A DNA stretch of 48,610 bases from Limosilactobacillus pontis DSM 8475 (GTDB lineage Bacteria; Bacillota; Bacilli; Lactobacillales; Lactobacillaceae). How positions within the stretch are numbered: the first letter of the stretch is position 1; every line of letters starts with the position of its first letter. Shown here piece after piece: positions 29,633-39,700 of this stretch. The DNA is taken from positions 79,308-127,917 of the forward strand of contig NZ_AZGO01000060.1 in assembly GCF_001435345.1 (NCBI RefSeq), written 5' to 3'. The translations under genes and the position numbers were made by a program. The notes under the pieces are model-generated. The model was given only the letters and a program-made list of their open reading frames with translations, did not search any database and had not been told where the DNA came from.

Positions 29633-30442
29633 ATGGCATTGACGATAACCACCGTGCGGCAGTACCTTGACTGGCCGCTGGGACAGACGATTAACCAGGA
29701 GGATCTCAAGCGCCAGCTCGGCGTTCACGTGACCGGCAACAACGGTGAAGACCTGACCGACAAGGCCCTGTTCAACCTCACCCAGGTCAATATCAATCAG
29801 GAAGGGGAGTACCCGGTGCTCATCAGCGTGATGGACGCCACCGGCCAGACCGCCCAGACGAGTGTGACCCTGGACGTGCGGCCACTGCGGAGCCAATCAA
29901 GCCAACCAACCGCACCAAGTCAGCCGACCCAGCCGACTAATCAGACCGCGATGCCGCAGAAGAAGCGTGGATGGCTTTGGGGTCTGCTCGCGGTGATCGT
30001 GATTATCTGCCTACTGTGGGGCTGGTCGAGCCACCGGCGCCAGCAGCAGGACCAGGCGGCTAATAACGCCCAGCAGAGCAGCCAGATTGCCAACAATTCC
30101 AGTAGTGTTTCCAAACTGAATGGTGATAACCAAAAGCTGGCTAACCAGGTCGCCGAGCTCCGGGGCGCTGTCAAGCAGTACCAACACGATAAAGACCAGG
30201 ACGCCCTCAACCAGCGCCTGGATAAGATTGAAAATCAAAACCAGCAGCTGACTAACCAGGTCAATAATGACAGCACCAAGAGTCGGCTGAACCAGGTTAC
30301 CAACGTGGTGCAGCAGGTACGTCAGGACCCGGACAACGGGATTCAGATCGTCAACGACCTGAAGAACCAGAGCGGCTTTAAGAATATTTGGAACAACATC
30401 AGCAGCATGGTTCAGGGCTGGATGGACAAGTTTGCGGAATAG
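29633..30442 (+). CDS. Ig-like, single-pass membrane, coiled-coil protein of unknown function
   Basis: I do not recognise a named family for the whole 269-residue protein. Residues 1-84 look like a bacterial Ig-like beta domain (EGEYPVLISVMDATGQTA). A Pro/Gln/Thr linker (about 86-108) precedes KKR and one hydrophobic helix (about 113-131). The rest (140-269) is Gln/Asn-rich with heptad-like spacing, probably coiled coil, ending in an amphipathic stretch. There is no signal peptide, so the Ig-like domain precedes the membrane helix; positive charges flank both sides and topology is ambiguous. ATG 29633 follows AAGGGA; an extended -10 TGGTACAAT lies at 29594-29602. Its position right after the adhesin gene suggests a surface-related role, by inference only. 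Confidence 0.75.
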   Translation: MALTITTVRQYLDWPLGQTINQEDLKRQLGVHVTGNNGEDLTDKALFNLTQVNINQEGEYPVLISVMDATGQTAQTSVTLDVRPLRSQSSQPTAPSQPTQPTNQTAMPQKKRGWLWGLLAVIVIICLLWGWSSHRRQQQDQAANNAQQSSQIANNSSSVSKLNGDNQKLANQVAELRGAVKQYQHDKDQDALNQRLDKIENQNQQLTNQVNNDSTKSRLNQVTNVVQQVRQDPDNGIQIVNDLKNQSGFKNIWNNISSMVQGWMDKFAE

Positions 30443-30448
30443 CAATGT

Positions 30449-30477
30449 TTGACAGGGTCCAGATTGGCCCGTAAAAT
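30449..30477 (+). promoter_or_regulatory. pyrR promoter
   Basis: TTGACA (30449-30454), 17 bases, TAAAAT (30472-30477), a near-consensus sigma-A promoter. Confidence 0.8.
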
Positions 30478-30483
30478 AAATAC

Positions 30484-31135
<652 letters not shown>

Positions 31136-31149
31136 CGATAAATAAAATA

Positions 31150-31188
31150 ACGGCGCTGACCAATCACGCGGTCAGCGCCGTTTTTTTC
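31150..31188 (+). terminator. pyrR terminator
   Basis: ACGGCGCTGACC (31150-31161) pairs perfectly with GGTCAGCGCCGT (31170-31181), followed by seven T. Confidence 0.9.
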
Positions 31189-31199
31189 ACATTTTTGTG

Positions 31200-31601
31200 T
31201 TATTCTTTCCAGTATCGGGCCCGGGTCAGTAGCTCACGGGAGCGCTGGTCGGCCGGGTGGTAGCCCTTGTTGAAGAGATGCTTGAAGTACATCATGTTGT
31301 AGAAGAAGCCGAACGCAATCGACGGCCACGGGAATTCAAGCAGCTGGTTCCAGCCAAAGAACATTGCCACCAGGACATAGTCCATGTCCAGGACGATCAT
31401 CAGGAGAAAATTATAGTAGTCCCCCCGGAAGAGAGCCGGGATGGGGCCAAACCAGAGGGTCGTCCACGAGAAGCCGACCTTGGCAATACGCAGGTCCCCC
31501 TGGTTGTTAACAATCTTAGCGTAGTTTGGTGGTAAGGGGAGATTGTTGAGGTTAAACAGGTTTTGGTCATTATTATTGTTATTGCCAAATGGGTTTTGCA
31601 T
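31200..31601 (-). CDS. DUF2628-like small membrane protein
   Basis: 133 residues from ATG 31601; the upstream in-frame extension to 31661 lacks a ribosome site, whereas GGAAGAG precedes 31601. The N-terminus is Asn-rich (NPFGNNNNNDQN). The core GFSWTTLWFGPIPALFRGDY followed by two or three hydrophobic segments is the DUF2628 signature, whose function is unknown. It ends in a short charged tail (RELLTRARYWKE). It lies between pyrR and the glycosyltransferase pair on the opposite strand, so it is not in either operon. Confidence 0.75.
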   Translation of the reverse strand: MQNPFGNNNNNDQNLFNLNNLPLPPNYAKIVNNQGDLRIAKVGFSWTTLWFGPIPALFRGDYYNFLLMIVLDMDYVLVAMFFGWNQLLEFPWPSIAFGFFYNMMYFKHLFNKGYHPADQRSRELLTRARYWKE

Positions 31602-31729
31602 ATCTCTTCCACTTCTTTCTATATAATAATGATAATAACACACTCGGCCGCTTCCTCCCACACATCAGACCCGCGGATTGCGAAAAGTATGCTAAACTCA
31701 ACTTGTGAAACAGAAAAGGGGAATGTCTA

Positions 31730-33274
31730 ATGCTATTTTTCTTAAATGACGGCATTCAGGAAAATAAATCGGGGATCGAACACGCCCAGATGAAGCGGCT
31801 CAAGCTGTTCAAGCAGTTTGACCAGCCGGGCAAGATCGTCACCCGCCAGTACTCCAACGAGCTCCACCTGGTGACTGAGCACGCCGGGATCGCTGACGCC
31901 GACTTCGTAAACCTATTCGACTATTTCCAGGACGCCTGCACCGTCACGCCCAAAGACGTCACCATCCGCGACCTCCAGCTTGATCCGTCCTGGCGCCGGC
32001 AGGCTGATGGCATCAACTACTCCTACGCCCGTGATGGCCACCGGATCCTCTATGTCCGGCGGCGCAACGACGCCAAGAAGCACATCATCAACTTGCAGTA
32101 CTTCGACCACTATGGCAAGCTGCTCAACGTCAAGTGGTATGACGTGCGCGGCTTCCTCTCCGTAGAACAGGTCTACGACTGGCAGGGCAACATCACCACA
32201 GAGAACTACTTCACGCCGACCGGTAAGCTGGCCCTCCAGCTGGCCCACATGAAGGACAAGCGGGGCAAGGAGATCAAAACCTACCACCTCTTCGATTACC
32301 GCGGTCAGGACTATCAGTTTGCCGGCCTCGACGAGCTGACCCGCTTCTTCTACGACCAGCTGGTCACCGACCGGTCGATCTGCGGGGAGGGTCCCGTCGG
32401 TCTGGTCGTTGACCGGGTCTACGAGGTGGGCTGGTCGGTCCTCCACATGAAGAACCGGGTGCCGCGTTACATGCAGTTGCATAACGACCATATCAACAAT
32501 AACAACGACATCCTCCACTCGACTTTGAACTACAACTACGAGTGGGGCCTGCACCACCTCACTGCCTGGGACGGGGTAATTGCTCTAACCCCCCAGCAAC
32601 AGGACGACGTCAAGGCCCGCTTCAGCCAGGCTGGGGTCCCGATCTTCCGGATCCCAGGACCGATCGTGCCCGATGCGGTCTTGAACAAGCCCCACGTGCC
32701 GTTTGCAAAGCGGACCAAGAACCGGGTGGTCATGGTGGCCCGCCTGTCCCCCGAGAAACAGCAGGACCAGTTGCTGAAGGCCTGGCCACAGGTGCTGGCC
32801 AGCGTTCCCGGTGCCCATCTGGACTTCTGGGGCTACGCCAATGACAACTTCGACCAGCAGCTCAAGAAGATGGTGGCCGACGAGGGAATTGGTCATTCGG
32901 TTACCTTCCATGGCTACACGACCGATGTCAACGCCGTCTACGAGGATGCCCAGTTACTGATCTTGCCGAGCCGGGTCGAGGGCCTGCCGCTCTCCCTGGT
33001 TGAGGCCCAGTCGCACGGCCTGCCGATCATTGCCAACGATATTAAGTACGGGCCCGCCGACGTGGTGATCGACGGGCGCGACGGTCTGTTGACCACCAAC
33101 GGCGACATTGATGGCCTGTCCCAGGCAATCATTGCCCTGCTGAGTGACCAGGACCGGCTGGCGAAGATGAGTGCCAACGCCTACGCGGACAGTGAACGCT
33201 ACTCGGCGCCCAACGTCATGAAGCTCTGGCAGGGGATCATCACGGATATGCAGGAAAAGGAGGCCCAGAAATAG
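31730..33274 (+). CDS. gtfA: Family GT4-like glycosyltransferase, probable GtfA/TagE-type protein or teichoic-acid glycosyltransferase
   Basis: A 514-residue retaining glycosyltransferase. The N-terminal domain starts FFLNDGIQENKSGIEHAQ, the family opening of lactobacillus TagE/GtfA-type enzymes. The C-terminal nucleotide-sugar domain has VVMVARLSPEKQQDQLL and an intact EX7E motif (Glu417 and Glu425 in RVEGLPLSLVE). ATG 31730 follows AAAAGGGGAA; an extended -10 TGCTAAACT lies near 31690-31698. It is paired with a homologous gene beginning at its stop codon. In Lactobacillus plantarum a similar pair (TagE5/TagE6, renamed GtfA/GtfB) is needed for protein O-glycosylation; poly(glycerol-phosphate) glucosylation is the alternative. 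Confidence 0.8.
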   Translation: MLFFLNDGIQENKSGIEHAQMKRLKLFKQFDQPGKIVTRQYSNELHLVTEHAGIADADFVNLFDYFQDACTVTPKDVTIRDLQLDPSWRRQADGINYSYARDGHRILYVRRRNDAKKHIINLQYFDHYGKLLNVKWYDVRGFLSVEQVYDWQGNITTENYFTPTGKLALQLAHMKDKRGKEIKTYHLFDYRGQDYQFAGLDELTRFFYDQLVTDRSICGEGPVGLVVDRVYEVGWSVLHMKNRVPRYMQLHNDHINNNNDILHSTLNYNYEWGLHHLTAWDGVIALTPQQQDDVKARFSQAGVPIFRIPGPIVPDAVLNKPHVPFAKRTKNRVVMVARLSPEKQQDQLLKAWPQVLASVPGAHLDFWGYANDNFDQQLKKMVADEGIGHSVTFHGYTTDVNAVYEDAQLLILPSRVEGLPLSLVEAQSHGLPIIANDIKYGPADVVIDGRDGLLTTNGDIDGLSQAIIALLSDQDRLAKMSANAYADSERYSAPNVMKLWQGIITDMQEKEAQK

Positions 33275-34779
33275 TGTTTTTCTTTGTGAACCAATACCTA
33301 CTCAGTAGTAATTCGAGTGTTGAGCACGCTGAGATCAAGCGGGTCCAGCTCTTCACCGACCACGGCGCGGCCGCCAAGATCGCCACCCGTGACTTTGATC
33401 CGGTCCTTCACCATACTATGCCGCGCTTCGGCCTCCGTGACGACCAGCTCGTCAACATGTTTGACTTCTTCGCCGGAACAACGGATTATCAGGGGCGGCC
33501 CCGTCATACCGAGGACCTTCACCTTTCCGCTGACTACCAGGTTGGCACTGGGAACAACTCTCGCGAGGTCAAAGACGGACAGCGCCTGGTCGCTGAGGTC
33601 TTCTTCGCCGGGGGCACGGTCGGCGAGGTCAACCGGGTCGACTGGTACGACCCCGCCGGTAACCTGACCCTCCGTCAGCACTACGACCTACGCGGTTTCA
33701 AGGTGGTCGACGCCTTTTTCGGCCAGGACGGCCAGGAGTTCTTTGAGCGCTACTACCGACCGGACGGCAGCACCTACCTGGAGCGCTACTACGTCCAGTC
33801 CGTCCAGAACACGCCGATCAACTCCCTAAACGTCCTGCGGGACTACCAGGGCCATGACCACTACTTCGACAGTCTCGACGACCTCTTCACTTTCTTCCTC
33901 GACGAGTTGAACCGGACTAACGGCACGGGCAATACCTTTATCGCCGACCGGCCGGCGATGGCGATCCAGCCGGTACTGGGGATGACCAGTGATGCCAAGC
34001 GTTACCTCTGGCTGCCGATCAACCACGTCGACGATGGCCAGGACCCACTGAACGGGCCGCTGGACGGGATGCTCCAGGAGCCGCTGACCAGTGAGCTCAA
34101 GCGGTGGGATGGCATCATCGTGATGACCGACCACCAGGCTGAGAACCTCCGCCAACGGATCGGCGACCAGATTCCAGTCCTGGCAATTAACGGGACGCCG
34201 GTCAAGCGGTCCGCGACAACCGTGGCGATGGCCGACCGGACACCGGGTCAGCTGATCTACGTCGGCCGGCTGGGTGAGGACAAGCAGGTTGGTCAGCTGC
34301 TGACAATGTTTGCTGCCATCCATAAGCAGGTGCCGACCAGTCGGCTAACCCTGTACGGCTACGGGGTAGCAGAGGATGTTAAACGCTACAAGGACCAGGT
34401 CAAGCAGGCCGGTCTCGACAATTGTGTAACCTTCGCTGGCTACCAGGTCGACCTCACCACTGCCTATGACCGGGCTCAGTTGTTCGTCGATGCCAGCCGG
34501 ATCGACGCCCAGCCGCTAGCGATGGGTGAGGCCTTGAACCATGGGGTGCCGGTGGTTAGCTACGACTACTCATACGGCCCGGCCGACATGGTCCAGTCCG
34601 GGGTCAACGGCGAGCTGGTCCCGCTGGGCAACCAGGATCGCTTCGTTGCCACGGTCGTCAAGCTCCTGGAGGACCCGACCGCCCTGCAGCGGCTGAGCAC
34701 GGGTGCCTACACCAATCAGGACCCAATCAGCGAGGCAACGACCTGGGCGCAGTGGACTCCGGTCTTAGACAATGAATAA
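33274..34779 (+). CDS. gtfB: GtfB-like partner glycosyltransferase, EX7E motif altered
   Basis: 501 residues, homologous along its length to the preceding gene (FFFVNQYLLSSNSSVEHAE opening, QLIYVGRLGEDKQVGQLL, YGPADMVQSG). The motif that carries two Glu in the upstream paralog reads RIDAQPLAMGE: Asp411 replaces the first Glu and Glu419 remains. This suggests reduced or lost catalysis and a role as acceptor-binding partner, as GtfB has for GtfA in accessory-Sec glycosylation systems. GTG start at 33274 overlaps the TAG stop of gtfA by one base, with AAGGAGG upstream, so the two subunits are likely made in equal amounts. A terminator follows directly. Confidence 0.78.
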   Translation: MFFFVNQYLLSSNSSVEHAEIKRVQLFTDHGAAAKIATRDFDPVLHHTMPRFGLRDDQLVNMFDFFAGTTDYQGRPRHTEDLHLSADYQVGTGNNSREVKDGQRLVAEVFFAGGTVGEVNRVDWYDPAGNLTLRQHYDLRGFKVVDAFFGQDGQEFFERYYRPDGSTYLERYYVQSVQNTPINSLNVLRDYQGHDHYFDSLDDLFTFFLDELNRTNGTGNTFIADRPAMAIQPVLGMTSDAKRYLWLPINHVDDGQDPLNGPLDGMLQEPLTSELKRWDGIIVMTDHQAENLRQRIGDQIPVLAINGTPVKRSATTVAMADRTPGQLIYVGRLGEDKQVGQLLTMFAAIHKQVPTSRLTLYGYGVAEDVKRYKDQVKQAGLDNCVTFAGYQVDLTTAYDRAQLFVDASRIDAQPLAMGEALNHGVPVVSYDYSYGPADMVQSGVNGELVPLGNQDRFVATVVKLLEDPTALQRLSTGAYTNQDPISEATTWAQWTPVLDNE

Positions 34780-34786
34780 TATTAAT

Positions 34787-34814
34787 AAAGGCGGCCAAGA
34801 TGCGGCCGCCTTTT
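34787..34814 (+). terminator. Terminator after the glycosyltransferase pair
   Basis: AAAGGCGGCC (34787-34796) pairs with GGCCGCCTTT (34804-34813), tail TTTT. Confidence 0.75.
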
Positions 34815-34836
34815 GTGAATCAGAGGAGGACTAGGC

Positions 34837-36519
34837 ATGAAGAACAATCATTGGTGGAAGAACGCGGTGGTCTACCAGATCTACCCGAAGAGCTTCCAGG
34901 ACAGTAACAACGACGGGGTCGGTGACCTCCAGGGGATTATCAGCCGCCTGGACTACCTGCAGAAACTGGGGGTCGACATCCTCTGGCTCAACCCGATCTA
35001 CGAGTCACCCCAGGTCGACAATGGCTATGACATCAGCGACTACCGGGCGATCAATCCAACCCTGGGGACGATGGCCGACTTTGACCAGCTCTTGGCCGCC
35101 GTCCACCAGCGGGGAATGAAGTTGGTCATGGACCTGGTCGTCAACCACACCTCCGATCAGCACCGCTGGTTCGTGGCGGCCAAGCAGGGGCACGATAACC
35201 CCTACCGCGACTTCTACATCTGGCGGGACGGCAAGGATGGCCATGCCCCGAACAACTGGGGCTCCTACTTCTCGGGTCCGGCCTGGAAGTACGATCCGGC
35301 CAGCGACCAGTACTACCTCCACCTCTTCGCCCCCGAGCAGCCAGACCTCAACTGGGCCAACCCCAAGGTGCGGACGGCAGTCTACGAGATGATGAACTGG
35401 TGGGCTGACAAGGGGGTCGACGGCTTCCGGATGGACGTTATTAATTTGATTTCCAAACCCCAGGGCCTGCCGGACGGTCCCCAGAGTGCCGACGAGAAGT
35501 ATGCTACCGTCGAAGGCTTCGTACCCAACGGTCCTCGCGTCCACGACTACCTGCGCGAGATGAACCGACACGTCATGAGCAAGCACCGGATGATCACAGT
35601 TGGCGAGACGCCGGGGGTCACCCCGACCGACGCCCAGCGCTACGCTAACCTGGACAACCAGGAGCTCAACATGGTATTTCAATTTGAACACATGAACCTC
35701 GATGCCAACCCGAACCCGGCCCTGGGCAAGTGGTATGATCAGAAGCCATGCCTGACCGACCTGCGCGCCAACCTGTCTAAGTGGCAGACTGAGCTGGCAG
35801 GGACGGCCTGGAACTCGCTCTACTGGAACAACCACGATCAGCCCCGGGTCGTCTCCCGCTTCGGCGACGTTTCGACTGAGGACTACCGGGTCAAGTCGGC
35901 CAAGATGCTGGCGACAATGACCCACTTCATGCAAGGCACCCCCTACATCTACGAGGGTGAGGAGATTGGCATGACCAACGCCGGCTTCACCAGGCTGGCG
36001 GACTACGTGGACCTGGAGTCGTTGAACGCCTACCACCAGCTGGTGGAGGAGCAGGGGTTAGTCGACGGGCCGACGATGCTGAAATATCTGGCGATGCACT
36101 CGCGAGATAACGCCCGGACGCCGATGCAGTGGGACGGCAGCGCCAATGCCGGCTTCTCGACCCACCAGCCCTGGGAGAAGGTCATGGCCAACTACCGGCG
36201 GATCAACGTTGACAACGCACTGGCCGACCCCAACTCGATCTTCTACTACTACCAGCGTCTGATCAGGCTCCGCCACACCATGCCGGTGATCACTGACGGG
36301 GCCTACGCCCTGGTGGTGGGCAATGAGGACGATCCGGCGGTCTTCGCCTACACCCGCCACGACCAGGAGACGACCCTGCTGGTTATCCTAAACTACACCG
36401 CTCAGCCCCTGGAACGGCACTATGATATTCCGGACACCGCTGAGCGCTTGATCAGTAACTACCACGATGATCAAGGTGACACCCTCCGGCCATACGAGGC
36501 CAAGGTTTACCAATACTAA
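34837..36519 (+). CDS. GH13 alpha-glucosidase, probably oligo-1,6-glucosidase
   Basis: Cytosolic retaining glucosidase of 560 residues that releases glucose from the non-reducing end of isomalto-oligosaccharides. The four GH13 regions are present: DLVVNHTS, GFRMDVINL with nucleophile Asp200, VGETPG with acid/base Glu257, and NNHDQPR with Asp334. The Val after the nucleophile (DVI) is the residue known to mark alpha-1,6 rather than alpha-1,4 specificity in subfamily 31. ATG 34837 follows AGAGGAGG. It lies just after the glycosyltransferase pair but is separated by a terminator. A maltose-related role is less likely than use of panose or isomaltose. Confidence 0.93.
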   Translation: MKNNHWWKNAVVYQIYPKSFQDSNNDGVGDLQGIISRLDYLQKLGVDILWLNPIYESPQVDNGYDISDYRAINPTLGTMADFDQLLAAVHQRGMKLVMDLVVNHTSDQHRWFVAAKQGHDNPYRDFYIWRDGKDGHAPNNWGSYFSGPAWKYDPASDQYYLHLFAPEQPDLNWANPKVRTAVYEMMNWWADKGVDGFRMDVINLISKPQGLPDGPQSADEKYATVEGFVPNGPRVHDYLREMNRHVMSKHRMITVGETPGVTPTDAQRYANLDNQELNMVFQFEHMNLDANPNPALGKWYDQKPCLTDLRANLSKWQTELAGTAWNSLYWNNHDQPRVVSRFGDVSTEDYRVKSAKMLATMTHFMQGTPYIYEGEEIGMTNAGFTRLADYVDLESLNAYHQLVEEQGLVDGPTMLKYLAMHSRDNARTPMQWDGSANAGFSTHQPWEKVMANYRRINVDNALADPNSIFYYYQRLIRLRHTMPVITDGAYALVVGNEDDPAVFAYTRHDQETTLLVILNYTAQPLERHYDIPDTAERLISNYHDDQGDTLRPYEAKVYQY

Positions 36520-36531
36520 AACATTACTAGA

Positions 36532-36566
36532 AATTCGGTACGGCCCAACACCGTGCCGAATTTTTT
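36532..36566 (+). terminator. Terminator after the GH13 gene
   Basis: AATTCGGTACGG pairs with CCGTGCCGAATT (one wobble) around a seven-base loop, followed by T run. Confidence 0.85.
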
Positions 36567-36784
36567 AAATTGGTAAGCATTAAACAGCGAATGGCTGATA
36601 GATAATTAATTGAATCTTGAATAACATTACATAAATTATAGCTTTTTTAGAAATCCATATTAAAATTATTATTGCAATTATGATAATTCATGGGCTGGTT
36701 ACGCACGGCTTATTAAAAAGTTGGGCTGACGATTTTACTGAAAGAGTAGACGCGTTAGTCCATTTTGTTTTAGGAGGATTTTGA
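36567..36784 (+). other. AT-rich upstream region of the second adhesin
   Basis: No gene. A possible -10 (TATGATAAT, near 36679-36687) lies about 95 bases before the adhesin start; no convincing -35 is visible. The ribosome site TAGGAGGA (36771-36778) is good. Confidence 0.4.
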
Positions 36785-39700
36785 ATGGTATCGAAGAACA
36801 ATCATAAGTTTCAACAGTACAGGCAGGAGGACAAGAAACAACGATTCGCCCTCCGGAAGCTGACGATTGGGGTCGCATCTGTCCTGCTGGGAACGACCTT
36901 CGCCATTGGCGGGACGGTTGCGCACGCCGATGAAGTAACGCCGTCAACTACCACTCCAGAAACTGAACAAACAGCAGCGAATGGAGATGAGCACAAGCCT
37001 CAAAGTGGCGTGATTGACCTTAACGTAAAGCAAAGTAGCATTGCGACTCCTGCTGAATCTGACAATAACGCAAAAACCAGTGCAAGTTCAGTGGCAGTGG
37101 TGCAACGTATCCAGCCTGATGGGGCTACTAAGGCATCCCAGTCGTCCACGTCAGCGTCGAATGAGGCTAATGCTGAGCAAGTAGCCCAAATAATTCGAAT
37201 CAAGCGTCGACGCCTAATTTTGCACCAGTAGTGTTGGCACAGCAGGCTGACACTACGACAGTTCCTACTGATCAGGAGAACGAAGGGGTAATTAACTTTA
37301 CCTTCCATGATAAGTTTACAAATAGATCCTTAGGCTGGATGTCATCAGTGGATGGTAAAACGCGGACCAATCAGAGCTATCAGTTTGGATCTGAGTATGT
37401 CGGCAAAACGATTGGTGACTACATCAACGCTAATGGTACTGATTGTCTGAATCATATTCTTCGACAAATTTCTGGATATAAATACACGGGTGACTTAAGT
37501 GCTCTCAAGCAAACGGTTATTACTGGTGACGATCAGCGGATTTCGCTTGAATACACGCGTTTATCGCCAATATATGTGCGCTATATCGACTGGACCAATA
37601 AAAAGGTTCTCTATGTAGCTAATTTTCATGTCCAAGATATAGCCTTGCCACAAAATTTTGATGATAAAAATGCATATAAGGGTGATACTTTTGATACGTT
37701 ACCGATTGATCCATCGGGATATACAGACCTCGGTAGTGATGGTTACCAAGCCAACATTCCCGGGTATACTTATAAGCAAGTTCATAGTCAGGTAACATCT
37801 GGTGATATTACCCGAACTTGGAAATCAGCGACGGATTCTGACCCGATTATCATTGACTACCTTTATGAAGTTAGTGATCCGGTGGTCGCAAAATACTCGC
37901 GAGAACATCCAAAACCCGGAAAGTCTGTCCAAATGGATATCGGGCCGCTCTTTGGATATATCCAAGATCAATTTAATTATCCCTTAGCCAAACAGGAATT
38001 AAAGAGATTATTAACAAAAAATGGTGTAGCCCTTATCGGTGGTGTCGCCATTAGGGATAGTTATCTTTACTTATACAGCCACAGCTCCTTATTATTACTT
38101 CCTTGGTAACAGCGATGTTACGGTCAACTACATTAACGAGGCGACCGGTGAAAAGATGGCGACGGTGAGTGCTACGCCGACGTCAGAGCACCTTACAGCT
38201 GGCCCAAATCGGAACCCGTATTTTGGCAACTGGACATCTGAAAAGAACCCTTTTCCTAACTTGGTCTTCCATAAGGTTGATCGATCGACAAGTGGTCGTT
38301 ATGGTATTTTCCCTCAAGAGGTTAACTATTACTACCTGCTGATTGCTAAACAACAGCAGGAAGTTAAGACGGCAACCCGAACGATCCACTATGTTGCAAA
38401 TGACATTCATGGTGAGCAGCTTCAGAAAGATGCTACCCAAACGGTTCAATTAACGGGAACCTACTTTGTAGATGCTAATCAGAAGCGGGTAAACGCTGTT
38501 GAACTGAAGGACGATCAGGGTAAGGTTCAAACAGATACGAACGGTAAGCCAATTTTCGTCGTTACAACGGGCGATGCAACGGAAACCTGGAAAATTGATA
38601 ATAAGTCAGATGATGTAACAAGCAATGTTGATCAATCAGTCACGTTTGGTGCAGCGCAGGGCGATGAAAAGCCTGATTCGATCCACGTTAATAACAACTG
38701 GTCAGCTCAGCATAACAATGTGCCAACTGGTGATTGGATATATGTAGACGAATCTAATAATAAGGATGCTAGCTTTGCGCCGAAGAATGCAGCTGATAAG
38801 GACACGACGCTGGATCCGGTTTACCTGATCTATAAGCAGCGGGCCAGCAAGCAGACCGAAAAGAAGACGGTAACTCGGAAGATCCACTACTATGAAAATA
38901 AGGTTGGTGGTACCGAGCTTTCATCTCCGGTTACTCAGCATGTAACGGTAACTGGCACCTACTATGAAGCCAACGGCAAGCGGGTCAATGCTAAGCCGCT
39001 GACGGATGCCCAGGGTAACGATATCTATGTTGTTACCGATGGCAACGCGACCGAGACTTGGATGGTTGATGACAAGTCAACTGATGTTACGGTTGATAAT
39101 CAGAAGTACAACTTTGCAAAGGCTACTAGTGAGAATGGTGAGTACCATGCCTCATTTAAGGATCCTGTTAAGTCCACCGACGCAAAGTATGATTGGCATT
39201 ATGTTGGAGATAATAACGGGACCAACCAGGAAGCCACGTTTGACCCAGCGGCCATGACGAATGTTGTCTGGGATGCCGACAATGGTAAACTCGCCGACGT
39301 TGATCTGATCTACATGCAGAAGGCGACGACTGCTCACAAGAAGATTACCCGGACGATCTACTTCGTTACCGATGATCATGATCACAAGACGCTTAAAGAT
39401 AAGGTTGATCAAATAGCTAATCTATCATCGGACTTCTACGTTGGACCCGATGGTAACCCGGTTGCGGTTAAGAAAGTCGGTAACGACTATTACGTTGATC
39501 CTGATGGTACGGTGCCCGCTAAGGCCTGGACAGTTGATGCCACGGGTAACGTGGGTGTTACCGATGGTGCATTCAAACAGATCGTACAGGATGACATCAA
39601 GATCCCAAGTGGGGACCTACAGGGTAACTGGCATATCAAATATGCTGCTAATGATAGTGCAGACAGTACCCATCTAACTGAAAATAATGCCCCGCAGACG

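Noticed and set aside
35005-36036. Minus-strand ORF (343 codons) opposite the GH13 gene
   Set aside because: Shadow of an intact glucosidase with all catalytic residues on the plus strand.
36690-36716. Eight-codon ORF upstream of the second adhesin
   Set aside because: No ribosome site and no regulatory structure; chance ORF.
37180-37235. Programmed ribosomal frameshift in the second adhesin
   Set aside because: CCCAAAT is not in the phase needed for an X-XXY-YYZ slip and no strong downstream structure is visible; a lost A is simpler.
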